Shown: one piece after another, positions 1 to 6,105 of the stretch | Numbering within the stretch: the first letter of the stretch is position 1 | Layout: every line of letters begins with the position of its first letter | DNA from: an uncultured Myxococcales bacterium | Lineage (GTDB): Bacteria; Myxococcota_A; Polyangia; Polyangiales; Polyangiaceae | NCBI GenBank assembly: GCA_937998045.1 | Contig: CALKVG010000394.1 | Location: 1 to 12,707, forward strand | DNA length: 12,707 bases | Reading direction: 5' to 3' | Program-made: the position numbers and the translations under genes | The notes under the pieces: model-generated | Databases searched by the model: none | What the model was told of the DNA's origin: nothing | What the model saw: only the letters and a program-made list of their open reading frames with translations

Positions 1-677
1 AAGACGCAGCGCCCGAGCTCGTCGTCATGACCGACGTGTGCGTCGACGAGTACACCGACCACGGTCACTGCGGCATCCTGCGCCCCTCCGCGCGCAAGGG
101 CGGGGACATGGAGGTCGACAACGACGCGACGCTCGAGATCCTCGCCGAGATGGCGCTCGTGCACGCGCGCGCCGGGGCCGACGTCGTCGCGCCCAGCGAC
201 ATGATGGACGGGCGCGTCGGGCGAATCCGGCGCGCGCTCGACGATTCGTCGCTCGAGTCGACGCTCATCCTGAGCTACGCGGTCAAGTACGCGAGCGGCT
301 TCTACGGCCCGTTCCGCGAGGCCGCCGACTGCGCTCCCCAGTTCGGCGACCGCGCCGGCTACCAGATGGACCCGGGCAACGTGCGCGAAGCCCTCCGCGA
401 AGCGCGCCTCGACGAAGACGAGGGGGCGGACATGCTCATGGTGAAGCCGGCGCTGGCGTACCTCGACGTCATCCGCGCCGTCCGCGCCGAGACGCAGCTG
501 CCGCTCTTCGCCTACAACGTCTCCGGCGAGTACGCGATGCTCAAGGCCGCCGCCGCCGCCGGCATGATCGACTACGCGCGCGCCATGATGGAGGTGCTCG
601 TGTCCATCCGCCGCGCCGGAGCGGACGCCATCCTCACGTACCACGCCATCGAGGCCGCGGAGGCCCTCGGTGCCTGA
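1..677 (+). CDS. hemB: Delta-aminolevulinic acid dehydratase (porphobilinogen synthase), 5'-truncated
   Basis: This is the C-terminal two thirds of HemB, the cytoplasmic enzyme that condenses two 5-aminolevulinate molecules to porphobilinogen in tetrapyrrole synthesis. The window edge removes the N-terminus; the first full codon is at 3, and the ATG at 27 is internal. Both Schiff-base lysines are present: Lys in SYAVKYAS (codon 285-287) and Lys in MLMVKPALAYLD (codon 444-446). Other family blocks are VDNDATLE, FYGPFREAA, YQMDPGN and the C-terminal VSGEYAML. The metal loop reads DVCVDEYTDHGHCG, Cys-x-Asp...Cys, rather than the three-Cys loop of E. coli or the Asp-rich loop of plants. The stop (675-677) overlaps the next gene by 8 bp. 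The family assignment is secure. Confidence 0.97.
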   Translation, partial: DAAPELVVMTDVCVDEYTDHGHCGILRPSARKGGDMEVDNDATLEILAEMALVHARAGADVVAPSDMMDGRVGRIRRALDDSSLESTLILSYAVKYASGFYGPFREAADCAPQFGDRAGYQMDPGNVREALREARLDEDEGADMLMVKPALAYLDVIRAVRAETQLPLFAYNVSGEYAMLKAAAAAGMIDYARAMMEVLVSIRRAGADAILTYHAIEAAEALGA

Positions 678-1323
678 CCGACGCCGGCGCGCCGTTCGGG
701 TCCTTGCTTTTCCTTGTGCCCTCGCCGTCGTCGCCGCTGCCGGGGGCGCCGCGGTCCCCGCGACAACCGGGTGCACGACGCATCAGTGCGATTCGGACTG
801 CGTCGTGAAGGGCGCGCCGACGGATCCCACGTATTGCCCCCAGGGTGACAAGGCCTTCGTCCCGTTTGGCCACGCTACTCGGACCGGGAACGAGATCGTC
901 TGGCAGTCGGCGAGTCCATACGACCTCTGGCTCGACTTCCCGGGCGAACGTACGTACTGGCTCGACTGGGGCGAGGAGGTACTGCAGCAGCTCCACATCG
1001 ACCTGCACAGCGTCGTCGTCGACGAGGGACCCGACGTCGAGACCGACGTCTCCGCGAGCGCGGATGCGTCTACGACCGCCTACGTTCCCGGGTCCGGACA
1101 GCTGACCGAGATCGGCTGTCTCACCAACTGGCGCGTGTGCGTCCTCAATGCGACGTGCGCGGAGTACTTTCTCCGCGTGGTCGTTCGAATGCATCTGAGC
1201 GAAGGCGACGCCGCAACGGTCCCCGATGCAGCGGGCGAAACGGGCGCGCCGGAGGCCAATAGCCCTTCGGATGGCTCGTCCGACGTGTCCGATGCGCAGT
1301 CCGGCGGCGACGGCTCCGGCTGA
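670..1323 (+). CDS. Secreted Cys-containing hypothetical protein, possible lipoprotein
   Basis: I do not recognise this 217-residue protein. The start is a GTG that overlaps the end of hemB by 8 bp, which suggests translational coupling. The N-terminus is a signal peptide: RRRR at residues 4-7, then a hydrophobic stretch (about 9-30) ending in ATTGC, so Cys35 could be a lipidated Cys, although the lipobox is not canonical (no Leu at -3). Mature-region cysteines fall at 35, 40, 44 and 56 and at 150, 157 and 163, consistent with disulfides in an exported protein. Between them is an aromatic, acidic core (WQSASPYDLWLDFPGE, TYWLDWGEE). Residues from about 180 to the end are low complexity (Ala, Asp, Ser, Gly). 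Codons end strongly in G or C, which supports real coding. Its nearness to hemB need not imply a role in heme synthesis. Confidence 0.75.
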   Translation: MPDRRRRAVRVLAFPCALAVVAAAGGAAVPATTGCTTHQCDSDCVVKGAPTDPTYCPQGDKAFVPFGHATRTGNEIVWQSASPYDLWLDFPGERTYWLDWGEEVLQQLHIDLHSVVVDEGPDVETDVSASADASTTAYVPGSGQLTEIGCLTNWRVCVLNATCAEYFLRVVVRMHLSEGDAATVPDAAGETGAPEANSPSDGSSDVSDAQSGGDGSG

Positions 1324-1717
1324 GCGGACATCGCGTCCTCCTCTGGGTTCCGGGCGCGTCGCGTTCGCTCCGAGTTTCGCTGGCATCGAGCTGCGCTACG
1401 GGGCCAGATTCTCCGGGCGCAAGCCGCCGCCCACCGCAGGCCACGAGGATGATCGGAACGGTTGTCCATCTCATTTACGTCCAATGAGCCGATCTTCTGC
1501 TGTCGCCGTCATCGAACGTAGCCAGCCACTGGGCGGTGTCGCCGTTGGCCGCGACGATCCTGCAGGCGCGCCTGGTGCGCTCCAGAAGGCACCTTACCAA
1601 TGGGCTCCAATGCGGAGTCGCAGCAACCCGATCGACGCTGCGGACGGATCGGGAGGCAGCCTACGTCTCCGATGCCGCCTTGAACGACGACTCGGGGGGC
1701 GTCGCGCTCACGGGCGC
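1324..1717. other. Stretch with no recognisable gene
   Basis: I find no convincing coding region here. Open frames exist on both strands, but none has family motifs, a plausible ribosome site or the strong third-position GC of the neighbours. Local base composition is more mixed than in the flanking genes. The last unit before 1718 (1697-1717) partly resembles the 21-bp repeat that follows, so the array may begin slightly earlier. I saw no RNA gene, CRISPR or insertion-sequence end. Confidence 0.5.
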
Positions 1718-2053
1718 GGCTTGTACGCTACGAACCGCGGTTCCCACGCTGTCGCACGAGGCTTGTACGCTGTGAATCGCGGTCCTGAGCCTCTCGGACG
1801 CGGCTTGCACGCTTCGAAACGCGCTTCGGAGCCTCTCGAACGCGGCTTGTACGCTACGAACCGCGGTCCTGAGCCTCTCGGACGCGGCTTGTACGCTGCC
1901 AACCGCGGTCCTGAGCCTCTCGAACGCGGCTTGTACGCTGCGAAACGCGCTTCGGAGCCTCTCGGACGCGGCTTGCACGCTGCCAACCGCGCTTCGGAGC
2001 CTCTCGAACGCGTCTTGTACGCTACGAGTCGCGGTTCGAAGCCTCCAGGGCGC
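1718..2053. repeat. Eight tandem 42-bp repeats (each a pair of 21-bp half-units)
   Basis: Eight contiguous 42-bp units start at 1718, 1760, 1802, 1844, 1886, 1928, 1970 and 2012. Nearly all begin with GGCTTGtACGCT and end with GGACGC or GAACGC. They differ by substitutions only; no unit has an insertion or deletion. Read on the plus strand a unit gives RGLYATN-RGPEPLG; on the minus strand one frame gives SVQAASE-RLRTAVR. Each unit divides into two 21-bp halves that share GGn at the start, CT at positions 11-12 and CGC at the end. Units 2-7 are the most alike and units 1 and 8 are more diverged, as expected of an array homogenised from its centre. There are no spacers, so this is not a CRISPR array. 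Confidence 0.95.
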
Positions 2054-2725
2054 ATCTCGTCGGCTCCGCCCCGCCCTTCGTGCGGTACGGACTTCGGTTC
2101 GTAAGCGCCGGACGTCGGCTCTTCCACGACCAATCGCGCCCTTTTGGCTCCTTATCGCCTCAGGTCAGCCACGAGTTGCGATGAGTCGCTTCGGAACTGC
2201 GGTGTTCGCGCTCCGGGTCACCGTTCGCGGGCTCGGGACCGCGTCTTCTCCGCTACCGATCGCCGTTCGTCGGCTACGGCGTGCGCCTTGTCCCAGACGA
2301 GTCGCGTTTCGAGGCGTACATGCCGCGCGATTTCCTCTACGTGTCGCGGCTCGTCGGCAACGGACCGGCGTTCGCGAGATACTCGCCGCGCGCCGTCGGC
2401 CACCAGCCTGCCTTGGCGAGTTCCTGGTCTCCGCACCTGCCCTAACGATCGCCACGCGCAGCGTCCGGAACGCGGGTTGTTGGTTTCAGATCCCGGTTCG
2501 GAAGCTACCCAGCCCGTCTCGTGCGCTTCCGATCGCGACCCGGAGGGCGTCACCCGCGATCCCTTGGGTTCGACGCGCGTTTCGTAAGCCCTCGACCGAG
2601 ATCCGCAGTCCGTGAGCGGCGAGCCGCGGGCTCTCGACTCGGGTCCGCGAGCTTCCCATCCCGGACCGTAGACTCACGCCGGCGATCACCAGCCCTCGAA
2701 TCCGGCTCGGGGAGCGCTTGAGCGT
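2054..2725. repeat. Degenerate continuation of the 21-bp periodic array (about 32 units)
   Basis: Writing this segment in rows of 21 in the same phase as the 42-bp repeats gives aligned columns. Column 1 is mostly G, columns 3-5 pyrimidine-rich (TTC or TCC), column 6 often G, columns 10-12 mostly GCT, and the row often ends GATCGC, GACCGC or similar. A rough consensus is GGTTCGTnn followed by GCTnCGGAnCGC. Individual rows match only partly, but the phase is kept with no slippage to about 2725, then fades. In the plus frame of the 42-bp units there are stops at 2102, 2585 and 2669, so no single protein spans the array. Third-position GC looks clearly lower than in neighbouring genes in every frame I checked by eye. 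Confidence 0.8.
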
Positions 2726-2969
2726 GCCACGCCGCTGACAAGTCACGATGCTCGCGTCGAAGGCGCGTCTCTCGGTTACGCAACAGGCGCAACACCTGTC
2801 ACGAAACTCCAATCGCACTGTGCATCGGCCGCAACGACCAAATCCCCGCGATACGCGGGCGAATGGGCCACCGCCTTGCCGGGCATACGCGGTGCACACG
2901 GTGCGCGGTCTCGAACTTCAACGCTCGCTTCAGGGCGCGCTCCAGTGGCGCGCGCCTCCAGGGACATCC

Positions 2970-3599
2970 ATGCGCACGACTACATTCACTCATGGAAGCG
3001 CCACCCAGAAGTGGACCCTGGGAAGGACGGGTGCCCTCAGCCCCAGCCAGGCGACCTCGCTCTGCCTCGAGCCGGGTCGCCTGGTCCCCATGATGATCCT
3101 GGGGCAGTGCGTCGAGAGCGATCACAATCAGCAGTGGTGGCCTTTTGGCTTTTCGGTCCAACTCATGAGCGCTGCGAGCGGCCAGACTGCCGAGTGCCTG
3201 GCGGTGGGCTCCGACGGCATCGTCGCCGGTGCAGGGTTGCTCGTTGTCCCGTGCAACCGCAAAGACGATACGCAGGTATTCACTCTCACCGAGGGCAGGC
3301 AGATCACCAATCACGGCCTTTACCTCGATGCCTCCTTTCAGGCGATGAACACCTCGCCAGACCCCGGAGCGATCTGGTTGTCGGCTCGACCGGCGGACGG
3401 CGGCTGGTTTGTCGCCTCCAACGACGAACAGGACCTCGGGTGGGCCCTGGAATCGACGGCAGGCGGCTGCATGGCGGTGAACCCGAGCTGGTATTCCGGG
3501 GTACCGGCTGCGACCGCGAATCAAGTCGTCGCAGGGGTCTGCTTTCCGGACACGCCCGGAGAGAGTTGGATCCCGGTGGTCTCATTTCCGTCGGAATAG
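2970..3599 (+). CDS. Ricin-type beta-trefoil lectin-like protein, probably N-terminally truncated
   Basis: The protein carries ricin B-type (beta-trefoil) repeats, which bind carbohydrate in many secreted bacterial proteins. QxW-type signatures are at GSATQKWTLG (CAG codon at 3006), DHNQQWWPFG (3129) and DTQVFTL, with the usual ECLAVGSDG...AGLLVVPCN and GLYLDAS repeat blocks between them. Cysteines pair in the pattern of trefoil loops. The frame is open back to an ATG at 2748, but codons before about 2970 lack the G/C-ending bias and encode no lectin motif or signal peptide. I therefore chose the ATG at 2970 (209 residues). The first half of trefoil repeat one is missing. It may be the C-terminal remnant of a secreted lectin whose 5' part was lost next to the repeat array. 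The start is uncertain; the fold call is fairly secure. Confidence 0.65.
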   Translation: MRTTTFTHGSATQKWTLGRTGALSPSQATSLCLEPGRLVPMMILGQCVESDHNQQWWPFGFSVQLMSAASGQTAECLAVGSDGIVAGAGLLVVPCNRKDDTQVFTLTEGRQITNHGLYLDASFQAMNTSPDPGAIWLSARPADGGWFVASNDEQDLGWALESTAGGCMAVNPSWYSGVPAATANQVVAGVCFPDTPGESWIPVVSFPSE

Positions 3600-3623
3600 A
3601 CGGCGTCTTCGGGCGTGGAGCAC

Positions 3624-3647
3624 GCGACCGCCGCCGGCCGCGGTTGC
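3624..3647. terminator. Hairpin in a convergent gap, possible bidirectional terminator
   Basis: GCGACCGC (3624-3631) pairs with GCGGTTGC (3640-3647) over 8 bp with one G-T wobble and an 8-base loop. It lies between the lectin stop (3599) and the minus-strand zinc-ribbon stop (3648). There is no T-tract, so intrinsic termination is uncertain. Confidence 0.4.
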
Positions 3648-3893
3648 CTATGCGGGCGGCACGCTCGGCAACGAGGCGAGCTTCGCCCGCGGCCACGCGC
3701 CGGACTTGCCGGCGGAGGCATCCGTCCCTCGACGTCCGAAGCCGACGCAGACTGTCGACCCGCACGATGGGCAATTCGCCAGGTCGGCGTACTCGCCACG
3801 AGGTCCGTACTGGCGCCCCAACGAGGCGAACGCGCTTAGAGGATGCGCCGACCCGCAGGAACAACGTACCGCTTCCATCTGCGTGCCCGTCAT
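3648..3893 (-). CDS. Small putative zinc-ribbon protein
   Basis: This 81-residue minus-strand frame begins MTGTQMEAVRCSCGSAHPL and contains NCPSCGSTVCVG. Two knuckles, Cys-x-Cys-Gly and Cys-x-x-Cys-Gly, are about 30 residues apart, as in zinc ribbons. The remainder (from about residue 53) is basic and has no recognisable motif. A GAGG ribosome-binding sequence lies just upstream of the ATG (4-nt spacing), and a hairpin sits directly beyond the stop; both support a real gene. It runs the same way as the Uma2 gene, with a 145-bp gap. I cannot name a specific family. Zinc-ribbon small proteins are often nucleic-acid or protein-interaction modules, but no function is claimed. Some small frames in GC-rich DNA arise by chance; the paired Cys-Gly knuckles argue against that here. 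Confidence 0.5.
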   Translation of the reverse strand: MTGTQMEAVRCSCGSAHPLSAFASLGRQYGPRGEYADLANCPSCGSTVCVGFGRRGTDASAGKSGAWPRAKLASLPSVPPA

Positions 3894-3941
3894 ACGACCT
3901 CAGGCGGGCCGCACGCGCAATCAACACTTTGCCCTGCAACT

Positions 3942-3951
3942 TTGCATGCAA
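3942..3951. promoter_or_regulatory. Perfect 10-bp palindrome TTGCATGCAA
   Basis: TTGCATGCAA is a perfect palindrome about 50 bp upstream of the minus-strand zinc-ribbon start. A second TTGCA core follows at about 3940-3936 in minus orientation. This AT-containing island in GC-rich DNA could be an operator or part of a promoter. I see no clear -10 box. Confidence 0.2.
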
Positions 3952-4004
3952 GCGCGTGTGCGCGAAGCGCCCACGTCCGCCCTTCCAGGCCCTGCCACAC
4001 GCTT

Positions 4005-4027
4005 CCTCGCCCCGCTCGCCGGGGAGG
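4005..4027 (-). terminator. Hairpin just beyond the Uma2 gene
   Basis: CCTC (4005-4008) and CCC (4010-4012) can pair with GGG-GAGG (4021-4027), with one bulged G. The hairpin lies 12 bp past the Uma2 stop in its direction of transcription. There is no T-tract. Confidence 0.3.
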
Positions 4028-4038
4028 CGGCTCGGAGG

Positions 4039-4644
4039 TCAGCCGCCGGAAGGCTCCGCCGTCTCGCTCTCTTTCGGCGGGAAGAGCCGCCCCACCTCGA
4101 GGTCGATGGCTTCGAAGGGCGCGATTCGCGCGATCGAGCTGTCTCCGTAGGCCCCGAGCTCGACCCACGCGCCGGAGGCCGCGTCGAGACGCATCGCTTC
4201 GAGCGTCCGCGCCCCAGGGTCCACGATCCAGTAGAAGGCCACCCCGGAGCGTGCGTAGAGCGCCCGCTTGTCTACCCGGTCCTGCGCGGCGTTGGACGGC
4301 GAGACGATCTCGGCAATCCAGTCGGGCACGACGTCGATCGGACGCTGGTCCCACGGCGACGGCAACCGCTCGCGCTTCCATCCAGCCAGGTCCGGGCGCA
4401 CGACGTCGTGACGCGACAAGCGAACGTCGACCTCGACGAAGATCCACCACCCGCCTGGGCCACCGCGCCCGTCTTCGTCGTCGAAGGACCGCCCGACGAA
4501 ACTGCCCAGGGCCCTCTGCGCGCGAGAGTGACGCGGCAGCGGCGCGGGCGGCACCACGACTACACCCCCGAGAATCTCCGCGCGGACGTCCTCGGGATGG
4601 GCGAGCAGGTCCTCGTAGGTGGCGAGCTTGCGTGCGGGCTGCAC
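4039..4644 (-). CDS. Uma2 family protein (DUF820), PD-(D/E)xK nuclease fold
   Basis: A 201-residue protein with the full Uma2 pattern: an N-terminal LATYEDLLAHPEDVRAEILGG, then FVEVDVRL (residues 69-76), VRPDLAGW (82-89, Asp85), PDWIAEIVSPSN (107-118, Glu112), and a helix with Lys126 and Tyr130 followed by GVAFYWIVDP. Asp85, Glu112 and the following Lys are the likely metal and catalytic residues of the restriction-endonuclease-like fold. Family members are abundant in cyanobacteria and myxobacteria, and their biological role is unknown. The start is the GTG at 4644, which places LATYEDLL where relatives have it. A TATACT box ends 7 bp upstream, so the transcript may be nearly leaderless. The gene stands alone; nothing nearby marks it as part of a defence or toxin module. 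Confidence 0.9.
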   Translation of the reverse strand: MQPARKLATYEDLLAHPEDVRAEILGGVVVVPPAPLPRHSRAQRALGSFVGRSFDDEDGRGGPGGWWIFVEVDVRLSRHDVVRPDLAGWKRERLPSPWDQRPIDVVPDWIAEIVSPSNAAQDRVDKRALYARSGVAFYWIVDPGARTLEAMRLDAASGAWVELGAYGDSSIARIAPFEAIDLEVGRLFPPKESETAEPSGG

Positions 4645-4651
4645 GGTCGGA

Positions 4652-4657
4652 AGTATA
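4652..4657 (-). promoter_or_regulatory. Candidate -10 box (TATACT) for the Uma2 gene
   Basis: On the minus strand TATACT lies 7 bp before the GTG start codon, which would put the transcription start at or next to the start codon. No good -35 hexamer is visible 16-18 bp upstream. Confidence 0.35.
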
Positions 4658-4720
4658 CCTCCGGTGCGCGACAGGGCCGGAGCGGACAGACAAGCAGCCC
4701 TGCCGTACCCCCCCCCGCGG

Positions 4721-5338
4721 TCAATGCATCGCCCGCGACTCCGTCCGCGCCTTCGGCGCCGCGGGAGCCTTCCGCGGCTGTTCCTCGCGGAAACACCCGG
4801 GTACGCACGCGCGGTACTGCTTGTCGCATTCGTCGCAGGCGAGCCCTCGGCAAGCGTCGTGGCACGACTTCCAGTCGCCCGCGCAGGTCTCCGCGCACTC
4901 GGAGCCGGGCGCGCGGGTGACGACCTCGCGGACGGCGTCGTCGCTTGCCTTGCTCACCGGCGCGGACGCGTCGGCGGCCGGGCGCTCGGCGAGGTTGGGA
5001 GGCGGCGCGAAGGCGCTCGTCGGGACGGGGGCCGCCGCCCGCCGGGCCGGGCGAGCCTCGCGCACCTCGACGCTCGGCAACGTCGTGTCGAGCGAAAGCT
5101 CGCTGAAGCGGGCGGCCGCATACTCGACGCGGTCGCCCGATTGTCCGTACGTGTAGCCGTGAAGCCAGTCTCGCCAGCACTGCTTCTTCAGCTCGACCGA
5201 CCCGTTCCCCTGATCGAGCGCGTAACAGTGCTCGAAGCGCACGTCGCACTCGTACACGGCCTGGAAGCTGGGCCCACAGGCGACGGGCCCGAAGGCCCCG
5301 AGGCCGACCAGAAGGAAGCGCGCGCGCAACGGCAGCAC
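4721..5338 (-). CDS. Cys-rich secreted or lipoprotein of unknown function
   Basis: A 205-residue protein with three parts. The first is a signal peptide (LRARFLLVGLGAFGPVACGPS) with a possible lipidated Cys near residue 21. The second is a globular segment of about residues 25-85 (YECDVRFEHCYALD, CWRDWLHGYTYGQSGDRVEYAAAR). After a linker rich in Pro and Ala comes a tail of about 35 residues (SECAETCAG to VPGCF) with eight cysteines arranged as Cys-x3-Cys, Cys-x3-Cys, Cys-x2-Cys, Cys-x3-Cys, probably disulfide-bonded helical hairpins. I do not recognise a named family; similar architectures are, as far as I recall, common in myxobacteria. The start is uncertain: no ATG is in frame near the signal peptide, and I chose the GTG at 5338, which gives a basic n-region. 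Poor ribosome site. It diverges from the riboflavin operon. Confidence 0.65.
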   Translation of the reverse strand: MLPLRARFLLVGLGAFGPVACGPSFQAVYECDVRFEHCYALDQGNGSVELKKQCWRDWLHGYTYGQSGDRVEYAAARFSELSLDTTLPSVEVREARPARRAAAPVPTSAFAPPPNLAERPAADASAPVSKASDDAVREVVTRAPGSECAETCAGDWKSCHDACRGLACDECDKQYRACVPGCFREEQPRKAPAAPKARTESRAMH

Positions 5339-5449
5339 GAAAACAAGTGTCGTGCGGGGCGTCCCCAGAAGCAACCCGATGTCCGCAGATAGCAAGGACG
5401 CCACGCTGTCACGCTGGACGCCCGCGCTACGCGTCACTACACCGGAGCC
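5339..5449. promoter_or_regulatory. Divergent intergenic region before ribE, no FMN riboswitch seen
   Basis: These 111 bp must hold the promoter of the riboflavin operon and probably that of the divergent Cys-rich gene. I looked for the conserved RFN (FMN riboswitch) blocks and did not find them. No clear -35/-10 pair stands out. GGAG lies just before the ribE ATG. Confidence 0.4.
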
Positions 5450-6088
5450 ATGTTTACTGGGCTCATCGAGGCCACCGGAGTTCTCGCAGCCCGCACCGCG
5501 CGCGGCCCGGGGGCGCGCCTGAGCGTCCGCGGGCGCCTGCCAGGCGAGCCGCTGGCCATGGGCGAGTCGATCGCGATCGACGGCCCTTGCCTCTCGGTAG
5601 CGGCCATCTTGCCCGACGGGTTCGAGGTCGATGCAACGGCCGAGACGCTCTCGCGGACGACGCTCGGCGAGCTCACCCTCGGGACCGCGCTCAACCTCGA
5701 GCGCGCCGTTCGCGCCGGCGACCGCCTGGGGGGCCACCTCGTCACGGGGCACATCGACGGCGTCGGGGCTCTCGAGGCGAGGCGCCCGGTGGGCGAGGCG
5801 CTCCACATGTCGTTCGCCCTGCCCAAGGACCTCGCGCGGTTCGTCGCCGAGAAGGGGTCGATCGCCATCAACGGCGTGAGCATGACCGTCAACGCCGTGC
5901 GCGAAACGCAAAGCGAAACGCAAACGTCCGGGGGGGGCGGCGGCGGCGCGTCCTTCGACGTCGCGGTCATTCCCCTCACCCAGGAGAGCACGAACCTCGG
6001 CGCCCTCGCGCTCGGGGCACGCGTGAATCTGGAGGTCGACTTGATCGCGCGCTACGTTGCACGAATCGTCGCCGGGAGCTCCGGCTAG
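5450..6088 (+). CDS. ribE: Riboflavin synthase alpha chain
   Basis: The 212-residue protein dismutates two 6,7-dimethyl-8-ribityllumazine molecules to riboflavin and the pyrimidinedione. It begins with the canonical MFTGLIEATG and has two lumazine-binding beta-barrel repeats. Repeat one carries MGESIAIDGPCLSV (37-50), DATAETLSRTTLG (61-73) and the GGHLVTGHIDG signature (94-104). Repeat two carries GSIAINGVSMTV (136-147), VIPLTQESTNLG (173-184) and VNLEVDLIARY (192-202). An extra polar and Gly-rich loop at residues 151-168 sits inside repeat two, encoded by a 12-bp direct duplication and a run of eight G. GGAG precedes the ATG. It opens an operon with ribB 17 bp downstream; ribD, often the first gene of such operons, is not here. 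Confidence 0.97.
   Translation: MFTGLIEATGVLAARTARGPGARLSVRGRLPGEPLAMGESIAIDGPCLSVAAILPDGFEVDATAETLSRTTLGELTLGTALNLERAVRAGDRLGGHLVTGHIDGVGALEARRPVGEALHMSFALPKDLARFVAEKGSIAINGVSMTVNAVRETQSETQTSGGGGGGASFDVAVIPLTQESTNLGALALGARVNLEVDLIARYVARIVAGSSG
5901..5924 (+). repeat. 12-bp tandem duplication in ribE, followed by a G8 run
   Basis: GCGAAACGCAAA occurs twice head to tail (5901-5912 and 5913-5924), encoding the ETQ-SETQ part of a surface loop. G8 at 5930-5937 and GGC repeats follow. The duplication keeps frame; the G-run could slip. Confidence 0.9.
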
Positions 6089-6105
6089 CCGAGCGCCTGG
6101 ACCCC

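Noticed and set aside
1718..2053. CRISPR array
   Set aside because: Units are contiguous with no spacers, 42 bp long and divisible into 21-bp halves; no cas gene nearby.
1226..2104. Protein-coding gene through the 42-bp repeats (plus strand)
   Set aside because: It starts inside the preceding gene, has no motif before the repeats, and third-position GC is clearly lower than in neighbours. Tandem repeats of length divisible by 3 keep frames open by default. Kept as a question in the findings.
3706..4920. Plus-strand 404-residue frame over the Uma2 region
   Set aside because: Antisense to the Uma2 gene, which has full family motifs and a good start.
5347..6105. N-terminal extension of ribB back to 5347
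   Set aside because: It overlaps ribE in another frame and is Arg-rich nonsense; RibB homology begins at the GTG at 6106.
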